DNA of 64,000 nucleotides from Streptomyces sp. NBC_01233. Lineage in GTDB: Bacteria > Actinomycetota > Actinomycetes > Streptomycetales > Streptomycetaceae. The stretch is from the NCBI RefSeq assembly GCF_035989305.1, contig NZ_CP108514.1, forward strand, positions 8,908,501 through 8,972,500, in the 5' to 3' direction. A model generated the notes under the pieces. The model was not told the DNA's origin. It did no database searches and worked only from the letters and a program-made list of their open reading frames with translations. Of the stretch, positions 1 through 7,979 are shown one piece after another (positions within the stretch are counted from its first letter, which is position 1; the number at the start of each line of letters is the position of its first letter). A program made the position numbers and the translations under genes.

Positions 1-12
1 TCGCGAACCACT

Positions 13-49
13 CCCCCTATTACCGTTCGGTAGGAAGACGGTAAGGGGG
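13..49 (-). terminator. Hairpin terminator after the HEAT-like gene
   Basis: CCCCCTATTACCG pairs with CGGTAAGGGGG across a short loop, with a two-base bulge. It lies about 50 bases past the stop of the leftward gene at 102-770, where a factor-independent terminator is expected. Confidence 0.55.
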
Positions 50-101
50 ACCTGCCGCGAGCGACTACCCGTGAAGGCACCGACGTTGGTGACGGGGCCG
101 G

Positions 102-770
102 TCAGAGCAGCGACGAGACGTCCTCCCCCCAGGAGGAGAGCGTGTCGACGGCACGCCAGCGGTGCGGACCGTCGCCGAAGGCCGCGGCGAGGACCTGGTC
201 ACGGTGGGCGGGGCCCCGGTCGGCCAGGACGGGCAGGCGGAGCAGCGGCAGGAGCGCGCCGAGGGCCGCCTCGCGTATGTCGGTGGAGCCGGAAGCGAGG
301 AAAGGGCGCACGGCCTCGTAGAACTCCGGCGCGAGGTCGAGGAACGCGTCGAGGTCCTCCTCGTCGCCGTAGGGCCGCCCCTGCTGGGCCATCGCGTCGA
401 CGACCGAGTCCCCCAGCCAGGCCATCAGGCCGGCGCGCAGCGGGAACGGGGTCTGCGGACCCAGGTCGTACACCTCGTGGACGCTGCGGTCGGTGACCTG
501 CGCCAGGGTCCGCGGGTCACCCAGGATTGCGGCGACGTACCGTGCCGCGGGAGCCGTGGCGGTGTAGAAGACGTTCCCGCAGATGAGGGCTTCAGCCAGG
601 TCCCGGAAGGCGGAGCCCTGGACGCGCGGGTCGTCGTCCAGCAGTTCCCGCAGGATCACGGGCGTCTCCGGTGCCACGTCCGGGCAGCAGTGCTCCACCG
701 CGTTCCAGTCCGTCCGCAGCAGTAGGGTCCCCGGGTCCACCCGGCCGTCGAGTTCGGCGTCATCGTTCAT
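102..770 (-). CDS. Conserved hypothetical protein, helical/HEAT-like
   Basis: The protein has 222 residues and starts at the ATG opening MNDDAEL. A longer reading frame continues upstream, but it is only the shadow of the hydrolase gene. The sequence is acidic and leucine/alanine-rich, with recurring amphipathic helices such as DIREAALGALLPLLRLPVL near residues 168-186. This resembles HEAT/ARM-type repeat proteins. There is no signal peptide, membrane segment or catalytic motif. It lies 74 bases downstream of the alpha/beta hydrolase in the same direction, with a hairpin between them, so it probably has its own transcript. The function is unknown; a role in protein-protein contacts is only inference from the helical repeats. 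Confidence 0.7.
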   Translation of the reverse strand: MNDDAELDGRVDPGTLLLRTDWNAVEHCCPDVAPETPVILRELLDDDPRVQGSAFRDLAEALICGNVFYTATAPAARYVAAILGDPRTLAQVTDRSVHEVYDLGPQTPFPLRAGLMAWLGDSVVDAMAQQGRPYGDEEDLDAFLDLAPEFYEAVRPFLASGSTDIREAALGALLPLLRLPVLADRGPAHRDQVLAAAFGDGPHRWRAVDTLSSWGEDVSSLL

Positions 771-800
771 CGCACCAGTCTCGCAAGCGCCTCTGACACA

Positions 801-831
801 GGGCGGTCCCCGCCACCGGCGAAGACCGCCC
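801..831 (-). terminator. Hairpin terminator after the alpha/beta hydrolase
   Basis: GGGCGGTC pairs perfectly with GACCGCCC, 14-44 bases beyond the stop codon of the leftward hydrolase gene. Confidence 0.5.
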
Positions 832-844
832 GGTGCCGGCGGTC

Positions 845-1540
845 CTAGATCCACCCCTCCAACGAGGCCATGAACCCGTCGAAGTCGTCCCGGTGGATGG
901 TGTGTCCGGCCCCGGCGACCGAACGCACCTGGAAACCGCGGCTCTTGAGCAGCTGCGCCCGCTCCTGTGAGATCAACTGGCTGGGATCGGCGAGCTGCAC
1001 CAGCGACGGGACCACCGGTGCGGCCGGCATCAGGTCGGCGCCGAGCAGCGGGGCGAGGCTCAGGGCCGTCTGCTCGTCCCACAGCGCCAGGGTCGCCAGT
1101 TCGATGTCGACGTCCACGTCCTCCCAGCGCGGACTCATCACCCGGATCTCCTCCCTGGTAGCCGTCTTGAACCGGGCTAGCATCTCCGGTCCGAAGCCCT
1201 CCTCGGGAGCGGCCAGGTGCCAGCCGGGGTCGGAGTACACCGCCCGCCGCGGCTTCAGCCGGTCCACCGCGAGCGACAGGGTCAGGCCGCCGAGCGAGTG
1301 GCCGATGGCGAGCTCGGCACCGGCCGGCAGCGTCTCGACCACGTCGTCCGCGTACAGCTCCGGGCTGTACGCGCCGCGGCCGCTGGCTCCGTGGCCCCGC
1401 AGGTCCACGGCGATGACGCGGTAGCCGTGGTCGGCGAGGGCGGGGCCGACCCGGCGCCACGTCCGGTGGTCGGCCATGATGCCGTGGATCAGGAGGGCGA
1501 CGCGGTCGCCCTCGCCCCAGGTGTGGGTGTGCAGCTGCAC
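845..1540 (-). CDS. Alpha/beta hydrolase
   Basis: This is a 231-residue alpha/beta-hydrolase fold protein. The oxyanion-loop motif LLIHGIMADH lies near the N-terminus. VDLRGHGASG follows, then the nucleophile elbow AIGHSLGG, where the Ser is the expected catalytic residue. The late motif GAGHTIHRD supplies the His. I chose the GTG start (V-Q-L-H-T-H) because GAGAAAGG lies just upstream; the frame stays open 32 codons further, but those residues are low-complexity. The substrate cannot be read from the sequence; esterase, lactonase or haloperoxidase-like roles are all possible. Three 13-bp tandem repeats lie 75-113 bases upstream and could be regulatory. Confidence 0.8.
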   Translation of the reverse strand: MQLHTHTWGEGDRVALLIHGIMADHRTWRRVGPALADHGYRVIAVDLRGHGASGRGAYSPELYADDVVETLPAGAELAIGHSLGGLTLSLAVDRLKPRRAVYSDPGWHLAAPEEGFGPEMLARFKTATREEIRVMSPRWEDVDVDIELATLALWDEQTALSLAPLLGADLMPAAPVVPSLVQLADPSQLISQERAQLLKSRGFQVRSVAGAGHTIHRDDFDGFMASLEGWI

Positions 1541-1614
1541 GGCGGTGCCTTTCTCGGTGGTGTGAACGGTGGTCCGGGAGCGGCGAATTCCGGTCGGAGG
1601 TACGGACCAGAGAC

Positions 1615-1653
1615 GCGGATCAACGGTGCGGATCAATGGTGTGGATCAACGGT
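1615..1653. repeat. Three 13-bp tandem repeats between hydrolase and MFS genes
   Basis: The unit GYGGATCAAYGGT occurs three times head to tail (1615-1627, 1628-1640, 1641-1653), with one or two pyrimidine transitions between copies. On the minus strand this is upstream of the hydrolase start and just downstream of the MFS stop, so it could be an operator array for the hydrolase. The function is inference. Confidence 0.6.
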
Positions 1654-1663
1654 GCGTTCGAGG

Positions 1664-2920
1664 TCAGCGCACGCTGCGGATCGGCTTCACCGCCAGCGCC
1701 CCCGCCACCGCCAGCACCGCCGCCACGACGAACAGCGCGGTGTATCCGCCGCTGAGCGAGACGATCACCGAGGCGATGAACGGCGCGACGATCTGCGGCC
1801 CGGCGTTGGCGATGTTGAGCACGCCCATGTCGCGGGCCGCGTCCTCGGCCTTGGGGAGCACCATCGTCACGAGCGCGGTGTCCACCGCCATGTAGCAGCC
1901 GAACGCCAGCCCGTTGACCACGGAGAAGGCCAGCATCGCGGTCCAGCTGGTCGAAACGGCCGGGATGACGAGCGCGACGGCCGACAGCAGTGCGGAGGCG
2001 CCGACGAAGAGCTTGCGGCGGTCGAACCGGTCGGAGAGGTACCCGCCGAGGACCGTGGAGATCACCATCGCCACGCTCGTCAGCGGCATGATCACCGCCA
2101 CCGCGGCCTCCGGCTTCATGCCGTCGGGCAGCACGGTGTGGTCCTGCAGGATGTAGAGCTGGTAGCCGGTCACCGCGAAGTACCCGAGGACGAGCAGCGC
2201 CCGCCCGATGAAGGCCCACCGGAAGTCGTGGTGGCGCAGCGCGCTCGCGAAGGCGCCGAGCTGCGCCCGTACGGGCGTCGGGGCGCGGGCCGGGAGCCGC
2301 TCCTCGCGGCTGCACACGGTGAAGAGGACGGCGGCCCCCGCCACGAGCGCGCCGAACACGAGGTACCCGGTGCGGTAGTCCTCGGAGAAGGCCGCGCCGA
2401 GCAGCGCACCGAGGGTGGAGCCGAAGGGCAGGCCGAGACCCACGGCTGCCGAGGCCTTGCCGCGGGCGCTCAGGGGCACCCGGTCGGGCACCACGGAGGT
2501 GATGGCCGCCTGGCAGACGTTCATGACGGCCTGGCCGAGGCACCAGGCGATCGTGATCAGCAGGATCGTGTCGGCGAAGCCGAGCAGGAACATCGCCGGG
2601 ACGGCGGCCGGCCCGCCGCCGAGGATCCAGGGGTTGCGCCGTCCGCTGCGGTCGGACAGGGCGCCGGCGACGGGGTTGAAGACCGTGGCGAAGATCGCCG
2701 AGACCCCTGCTATCAGGCCGAAGTCGGACACCTTGTTCGCCGGGTCGATGTCCTCGACCTGGAGCGCGAGCAGAACGCCGGCGACGCCGACGTAGAGCGC
2801 GTACATGGCGCTGTTGCCGACGAGCAGCAGGGGGAGCAGGCCGCGGCGTGCGGGGCCGGGCCCGGTGGACGCGTCGGCGGCGGTGGCGGTGGAACCGGTG
2901 CCGGGGGAGGAAAGGGCCAC
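1664..2920 (-). CDS. MFS transporter, sugar-type
   Basis: This is a 418-residue integral membrane protein with about 12 hydrophobic segments. The start is the GTG of V-A-L-S-S-P, preceded by CAGGAGGGCACC. The segment upstream in the open frame is proline/arginine-rich and not protein-like. LSDRSGRRNPWILGG after the second membrane pair resembles the cytoplasmic loop of SLC45/sucrose-type and GPH-like sugar carriers. A second such loop, GGYLSDRFDRRKLFVGA, lies in the C-terminal half. The gene is divergent from a LacI-type regulator across a palindrome, the usual layout for a locally controlled sugar or glycoside uptake system. The substrate is not determined by the sequence. Confidence 0.82.
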   Translation of the reverse strand: MALSSPGTGSTATAADASTGPGPARRGLLPLLLVGNSAMYALYVGVAGVLLALQVEDIDPANKVSDFGLIAGVSAIFATVFNPVAGALSDRSGRRNPWILGGGPAAVPAMFLLGFADTILLITIAWCLGQAVMNVCQAAITSVVPDRVPLSARGKASAAVGLGLPFGSTLGALLGAAFSEDYRTGYLVFGALVAGAAVLFTVCSREERLPARAPTPVRAQLGAFASALRHHDFRWAFIGRALLVLGYFAVTGYQLYILQDHTVLPDGMKPEAAVAVIMPLTSVAMVISTVLGGYLSDRFDRRKLFVGASALLSAVALVIPAVSTSWTAMLAFSVVNGLAFGCYMAVDTALVTMVLPKAEDAARDMGVLNIANAGPQIVAPFIASVIVSLSGGYTALFVVAAVLAVAGALAVKPIRSVR

Positions 2921-3153
2921 GGTGCCCTCCTGGGCAGTTGCGGGCGGACGGGAGGAGGGGGCCGGGGGCGGGCGAGAGCGGAGGGGGCGAGGGGAGGGCG
3001 GGGGACCGTAGGACCGAAGGGTGCGCGCCGCCCTGTCGCGACGGCGGGGGTGCGACGGAGCGCGACAGGGCGGCGGCACGGCGGACCACGTGCCGGGGCA
3101 CGTGCGGTGACACATCCGTCGTCACGTCCGTCGACGAGGATGCGACACTTTAG

Positions 3154-3178
3154 TTACACGTGTCAATGACTCGTGTAA
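3154..3178. promoter_or_regulatory. 25-bp near-perfect palindrome, probable LacI-family operator
   Basis: TTACACGTGTCA, a central A, then TGACTCGTGTAA: 11 of 12 positions of the two half-sites are complementary. It lies between the divergent MFS gene and the LacI-type regulator gene, about 73 bases before the regulator start. LacI-family proteins bind such odd-centred palindromes, so auto-regulation and control of the transporter is the simplest reading. Confidence 0.65.
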
Positions 3179-3250
3179 TCACTGTGTAGCATTCGTTTCC
3201 GGCCATCCGCTAGCCCCCGGGCCCAACCGGTCTGGAAAGATGCCACGGCA

Positions 3251-4306
3251 ATGTCTCAGTCATCGAAATCGCCGAAGCCGGAGGCCGCGGCCTCCGGATC
3301 GACCACGCCGCCGCCCGCCGTTCCGACCAGCGCCGACGTGGCCCGCCTCGCGGGTGTGTCGCGCGCGACGGTCTCGTACGTGCTGAACAACGCGGAAGCC
3401 GTACGCATCAGCGAGCCGACCCGCCGCAAGGTCCGCGAGGCCGCCGAGGAACTCGGTTACGTCCCGCACGCGGCCGCCCGCAGCCTGCGCGCCGGGCACA
3501 CGCGGATCGTGCTGCTGCCCACCCCGAACGTGCCGATCGGCCCGCTCTACAGCGCCTTCCTCAACGAACTGCAGTGGGCGCTGCGCCGCCTCGACTACAC
3601 CGTGGTCCAGTACGGGAGCCTCGGCCTCAGCGGCGACGAGGCCGTGCGGGCGTGGGCGGAACTTCGTCCGGTGGCGGTGATATCCCTCGGCGAGATCACC
3701 CTCTCCGCGCACAACGTCGCCACCCTCAAGCGGGCCGGGGCCCGCGCGGTCATCACCATGGGCCCGGTCGGCGTGCCCGGGGCGCACGCGCTGGTCATGG
3801 ACCAGCAGGAGGTCGGCGCCCGGGCCGCGGCCCATCTCCTCGAGCGGGGCCGGCGGCGGATCGGTGTGGTCGTGCCCGAGGAGGAGGGGCTGGAGCTGTT
3901 CTCCGCGCCCCGGCTGGCGGGCGCACGCTCCGCGGCGGATGCGGAGGGTGCGCACGTCGAGCCCGTCCCGATGGCCTACTCCGAGGAATCGGCCGCGGCA
4001 CTCGCGGCCCGCTGGCGCGCCCTCGGGCTGGACGCGGCCTTCGCGTACAACGACGAGTACGCGATGCTGCTGATGCGGGCCTTCCAGGACGAGGGGCTGC
4101 GCATCCCCGAGGACGTCGCCGTCATCGGTGCCGACGACCTGCTCATCGGGCGGCTGCTGCGGCCCCGGCTGAGTACGGTGCGGATCGAGATGCCGACCGG
4201 TGACCACCTGGCGTCGCTGGTGGACCACGCGGTGCGCGAGCCGTCGGAGGTCACCGAGCGGCACGACCTGATGGCGGCCGAGGCCGTCCACCGCGAGTCG
4301 ACCTGA
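3251..4306 (+). CDS. LacI-family transcriptional regulator
   Basis: The protein has 351 residues. The N-terminal helix-turn-helix near residues 27-46 (TSADVARLAGVSRATVSYVL) is the classic LacI DNA-reading head, followed by the hinge sequence AAEELGYVPHAAARSLR. The rest is a periplasmic-binding-protein-like sensor domain, ending with the family's VAVIGADDLLIGRLLRP segment. A Pro/Ser-rich leader of about 25 residues precedes the HTH. The gene is divergent from the MFS transporter with a 25-bp palindrome between them. It probably represses the transporter until a sugar-like ligand binds. Confidence 0.9.
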   Translation: MSQSSKSPKPEAAASGSTTPPPAVPTSADVARLAGVSRATVSYVLNNAEAVRISEPTRRKVREAAEELGYVPHAAARSLRAGHTRIVLLPTPNVPIGPLYSAFLNELQWALRRLDYTVVQYGSLGLSGDEAVRAWAELRPVAVISLGEITLSAHNVATLKRAGARAVITMGPVGVPGAHALVMDQQEVGARAAAHLLERGRRRIGVVVPEEEGLELFSAPRLAGARSAADAEGAHVEPVPMAYSEESAAALAARWRALGLDAAFAYNDEYAMLLMRAFQDEGLRIPEDVAVIGADDLLIGRLLRPRLSTVRIEMPTGDHLASLVDHAVREPSEVTERHDLMAAEAVHREST

Positions 4307-4316
4307 CGGAGCCCGT

Positions 4317-4343
4317 CCCGCCGGGCCGGGCCCGTCCGGCGGG
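4317..4343 (+). terminator. GC-rich hairpin after the LacI gene, followed by G-rich tract
   Basis: CCCGCCGG pairs with CCGGCGGG about 10 bases after the regulator stop. The following 40 bases are runs of G4-G5 separated by single C or CC, which could also form G-quadruplex structures. There is no U-tract, as is common in actinomycete terminators. Confidence 0.5.
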
Positions 4344-4558
4344 GGCGGGGCGGGTCCGCAGGGCGGGGCGGGGGCGGGGCGCCTCGCAGGGGGCCGTTGA
4401 CAGGCGGTGACGTGCGGAAGGAGACTGCGGGCGCGCCCCACCGGGCGTGCCCGGCGGCGTGTCGCGATGCCCACACCGGCGTCGTGCCCACACCGGCATC
4501 GATGCCCACACGGCACCGATGCGCCACCGCCCGTACGGATCCGCCCAGGAGAGACCCC

Positions 4559-5758
4559 ATGAGCATCCGCACCGTCCGCGACGTCTACGTCGTCGACGCC
4601 GTCCGCACCCCGATCGGCAAGTTCGGCGGCGCCCTCGCCGGCGTGCGCCCGGACGACCTGGCCGCGCACGTGGTGCGCGCGCTGGTGGACCGTACGCCCG
4701 GGCTCGATCCGGCCCGCATCGACGACGTGGTCTTCGGCGACGCCAACGGCGCGGGCGAGGACAACCGCGACGTGGCCCGGATGGCCGTCCTGCTGGCCGG
4801 CCTCCCGGTGAGCGTCCCGGGGGTGACCGTCAACCGGCTGTGCGGGTCCGGCCTCGAAGCCGTGATCCAGGCAGCCCGCGCCATCGCGCTGGGCGACGCC
4901 TCCGTGGCCATCGCGGGCGGCGTCGAGTCGATGAGCCGCGCCCCCTGGGTGGTCCAGAAGCCCGAACGGGCCTTCCCCGCCGGACACCAGCAGATGTGGT
5001 CCACCACCCTCGGCTGGCGGATGACCAACCCGCGGATGCCCGCCGAGTGGACCGGCTCGCTCGGCGAGGGCGCCGAACTCGTCGCCGACAAGTACGCCGT
5101 CACCCGCGAGGCGCAGGACGCCTTCGCCCTGGAGAGCCACCGCAAGGCCGCGGCCGCCTGGGCCGCCGGGCTGTACGACGGCGAGGTCGTGCCGTACGAG
5201 GGCGTGGACCTGGTACGGGACGAGTGCATCCGGGAGGGTTCCACCCCCGAGGCCCTGGCCCGGCTGAAGCCGGCCTTCCGGACGGACGGCCGGGGCACGG
5301 TCACGGCCGGCAACGCCTCCCCCCTCAACGACGGCGCGGCCGCCCTGCTGTTGACCGACGAGGCGGGCCTGGCCGCCACCGGCCGGGAGCCGCTCGCCCG
5401 GATCAGCGCCTCCGCCGTCACGGGGATCGAGCCCCAGCTCTTCGGGCTGGGCCCGGTGGACGCGGTGCAGCGTGCCCTCGGCAAGGCCGGCCGCGGGCTG
5501 TCCGACCTCACCGTCCTCGAACTCAACGAGGCCTTCGCGGCTCAGGCGCTGGGCTGCCTGGCGGCCTGGCCGGAGCTGGACCCGGCCGTGGTCAACCCGC
5601 GCGGCGGCGCCATCGCGATCGGCCACCCGCTCGGCGCCTCGGGCGCCCGGCTGGCCGGCTCGGTCGCCCACCAGCTGGCGGCGGCCGGCTCCGGTACGGG
5701 CATGGCGGCGCTGTGCATCGGCGTCGGGCAGGGCATCGCGCTGGTCCTGGAACGCTGA
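4559..5758 (+). CDS. Acetyl-CoA acyltransferase (thiolase), PcaF-like
   Basis: The 399-residue enzyme has the full thiolase signature. The acyl-accepting Cys is C95 in NRLCGSG, the catalytic His is H356 in GGAIAIGHPLGASG, and the second Cys is C386 in LCIGVGQG. The opening VVDAVRTPIGKFGGALAG is typical of beta-ketoadipyl-CoA thiolases (PcaF) and of degradative acetyl-CoA acetyltransferases. Family enzymes cleave 3-ketoacyl-CoA with CoA or run the reverse condensation. The start is the ATG after AGGAGAG; the open frame extends upstream without homology. A benzaldehyde-dehydrogenase-like gene follows, so an aromatic or fatty acid catabolic role is plausible but unproven. A perfect hairpin terminates it. 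Confidence 0.9.
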   Translation: MSIRTVRDVYVVDAVRTPIGKFGGALAGVRPDDLAAHVVRALVDRTPGLDPARIDDVVFGDANGAGEDNRDVARMAVLLAGLPVSVPGVTVNRLCGSGLEAVIQAARAIALGDASVAIAGGVESMSRAPWVVQKPERAFPAGHQQMWSTTLGWRMTNPRMPAEWTGSLGEGAELVADKYAVTREAQDAFALESHRKAAAAWAAGLYDGEVVPYEGVDLVRDECIREGSTPEALARLKPAFRTDGRGTVTAGNASPLNDGAAALLLTDEAGLAATGREPLARISASAVTGIEPQLFGLGPVDAVQRALGKAGRGLSDLTVLELNEAFAAQALGCLAAWPELDPAVVNPRGGAIAIGHPLGASGARLAGSVAHQLAAAGSGTGMAALCIGVGQGIALVLER

Positions 5759-5773
5759 GCCCGGCTCGGGCAC

Positions 5774-5803
5774 CGCCCTGGTGGCACCCGCCCCACCAGG
5801 GCG
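5774..5803 (+). terminator. Hairpin terminator after the thiolase gene
   Basis: CGCCCTGGTGG pairs perfectly with CCACCAGGGCG around an 8-base loop, 16 bases after the thiolase stop. Confidence 0.65.
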
Positions 5804-5941
5804 TCGACCATTTCCGGTCAGAGCCCGCCGTCAACTGCCCAATAACTGAACAGAAGTGGAGCCTCCGGTCTGGCACGATGACGCGTGCTGCCGCCCCCCT
5901 CGCCCGGCACCCCGCCCATCCCCACCCGGAGGCCCCGCGCC

Positions 5942-7380
5942 ATGCCGCTCCTCGACCCGACGCTCTGGCAGGACGGACCCACCCTCACCGGCGGCGCCGC
6001 GCCGGTCGTCGAACCCGCCACCGGCCGCACCCTCGCCACCCTCGACCTCGCCGCGCCCGGCGACGTGGCGGAGGCCGCCGTACGGGCCCGGGCCGCGCAG
6101 CACGACTGGGCGCGCGCCACCCACCTCGAGCGCGCAGCCGTACTGCGCCGCGCCGGGGACCTGTTCGCCGCCCACGCCGATGAGCTGGGGGAGTGGCTGG
6201 TCCGCGAATCCGGCTCGATACCCGGCAAGGCCGGCTTCGAACTGCACGTCGCCGCGCAGGAGTGCTACGAGGCCGCCGCGCTGGCCTCGCGCCCGGTCGG
6301 GCAGGTACTGCCGAGCGAGGCACCGCGGCTGTCCTTCACCCGCCGGGTCCCGGTCGGAGTGGTCGGGGTCGTGGCCCCCTTCAACGCCCCGCTGATCCTG
6401 GCGATCCGCTCGGTCGCGCCGGCCCTGGCACTCGGCAACGCGGTGCTGCTCAAGCCGGACCGGCGGACCGCCGTCTGCGGCGGCCTCGCCCTCGCCGCCG
6501 TGTTCGCCGCCGCCGGCCTTCCCGCCGGGCTCGTGCACGTCCTGCCCGGGGGCGCCGAGACGGGCGCCGCAGTGGTCGCCGACCCGGGGGTCCGGGTGGT
6601 GTCCTTCACCGGATCCACCGCTGCCGGCCGCACCGTCGGGGAACTGGCGGGCCGTCACCTCAAGCGAGCACACCTGGAGTTGGGCGGCAACTCCGCCCTG
6701 GTCGTGCTCCGCGACGCCGACGTCGAGGCCGCCGTCGCCCAGGCCGCCTGGGGCACCTTCTTCCACCAGGGCCAGATCTGCATGACCGCCGGGCGGCACC
6801 TCGTGCACGCCTCGCTCTACGACGAGTACGTCGAGCGGCTCGCCGCGCGCGCCGAGGAGCTGGCCGTGGGGACCCGTACCGCGAGCAGGTCCACCTGGGC
6901 CCGCTGATCGACCGCGCCCAGGTGGAACGTGTACATGCCCTCGTGGAGGCCAGTACCGGAGCGGGGGCCAAGCTCGTCGCGGGCGGCACCCACCGGGACC
7001 TCTTCTACCGGCCGACCGTCCTGGCGGGCGTCGGCGACGACACCCCCGCCTACGCCGAGGAGGTGTTCGGCCCGGTGGCACCCGTACGCTCCTTCGCGAC
7101 GGAGGACGAGGCGGTGGCACTGGCCTCGGCGGGCCCCTACGGCCTCTCCCTCGGGATCGTGACCCGGGACGCGGCGCGCGGGCTCGACCTGGCCGAGCGG
7201 ATCCCCACCGGGATCGCGCACGTCAACGACCAGACGGTCAACGACGAGGCCGTCGCCCCGTTCGGCGGAGTCGGCGCCTCCGGCACCGGCGCCCGCTTCG
7301 GTGGCGAGGCGAACCTGGACGCCTTCACGGAACTCCGCTGGACCACGGCCCGCAGCACCCCGGCCGGCCACCCCTTCTAG
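5942..7380 (+). pseudogene. Aldehyde dehydrogenase (benzaldehyde/vanillin type), frameshifted
   Basis: The first frame (5942 to about 6872) carries the NAD-dependent aldehyde dehydrogenase core: VGVVAPFNAPL, FTGSTAAGR, the general base Glu in LELGGNS and the nucleophile Cys in HQGQICMTAGRH. This last motif is typical of benzaldehyde and vanillin dehydrogenases. Close to GCCGTGGGGACC (6864-6875) the frame breaks and stops at 6907. The rest (HLGPLIDRAQVERVHAL, AEEVFGPVAPV, PFGGVGASG) continues in another frame to 7380. Restoring one base (GTGGGCGACCC) would give a normal protein of about 480 residues. Either the gene is recently inactivated or this is a sequencing error in a G-run. It follows the thiolase with a terminator between. 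Confidence 0.85.
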
Positions 7381-7528
7381 GACCGCCCCGCCCCGCCCCG
7401 GCCCGCCCCGCCCCGGCCGCGGACGGGCGGGAGGCTGCGCCGCGGCGGCGGGCACCGCGGCCCGCGGAATGCCCGGGGCCGGTCGTTCGTTCAAGGAGCA
7501 GTCGGTTCAATCAGGAGGTCTGGACACC

Positions 7529-7939
7529 GTGGCTACAGTCGAGCTCACCAAGGAAAACTTCGACCAGACGGTCAGCGAGCACCCGTTCGTGCTGATCGAC
7601 TTCTGGGCGGGCTGGTGCCGGCCGTGCCTGCAGTTCGCGCCGGTCTACGAGAGGGCCTCCGAGGCCCACCCCGACCTGCTCTTCGCCAAGGTGGACACCG
7701 AGGCGCAGCAGGAGCTGGCCGGTGCCTTCCAGATCACCTCGATCCCGACCCTGATGATCGTCCGGGACCAGGTGGCCATCTTCGCCCAGCCCGGCGCCCT
7801 GCCGGAGGCGGCGCTGACCGACCTCATCGGGCAGGCCCGCGCGCTCGACATGGACGAGGTGCGCTCCAAGATCGCCGGCACGCAGCAGGGCGGCGCGCAG
7901 GACGCCGGCACCCAGGACCCCGGCACGCCGGAGGCCTGA
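7529..7939 (+). CDS. Thioredoxin
   Basis: This 136-residue thioredoxin-fold protein starts at a GTG 10 bases after a perfect AGGAGG (7513-7518). The redox site is WAGWCRPC (C30 and C33), with Arg where most thioredoxins have Gly, and the cis-proline loop is TSIPTLMI. The C-terminal tail of about 15 residues is Gly/Gln/Asp-rich (GTQQGGAQDAGTQDPGTP) and probably disordered. It reduces disulfides of cytoplasmic proteins. An FAD disulfide-reductase-like gene starts 40 bases downstream, so the two are likely co-transcribed and may work together. The C-R-P-C variant may shift redox potential (inference). It is not the usual trxA, which sits near trxB. Confidence 0.88.
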   Translation: MATVELTKENFDQTVSEHPFVLIDFWAGWCRPCLQFAPVYERASEAHPDLLFAKVDTEAQQELAGAFQITSIPTLMIVRDQVAIFAQPGALPEAALTDLIGQARALDMDEVRSKIAGTQQGGAQDAGTQDPGTPEA

Positions 7940-7979
7940 GTGCGTGACGCGGCCGCGGACCGGCGTGACACTGGCCCGT

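Noticed and set aside
1217..3169. 650-codon plus-strand frame across the hydrolase and MFS genes
   Set aside because: Runs antisense through two clearly homologous genes and is Arg/Gly/His-rich without any motif.
3260..5773. 837-codon minus-strand frame across LacI and thiolase genes
   Set aside because: Antisense shadow of two well-supported genes; low-complexity composition.
7381..7425. Tandem CCGCCCCG-like tract before the thioredoxin gene
   Set aside because: Simple GC-rich low complexity without a stable hairpin or a defined repeat unit; probably ordinary spacer.
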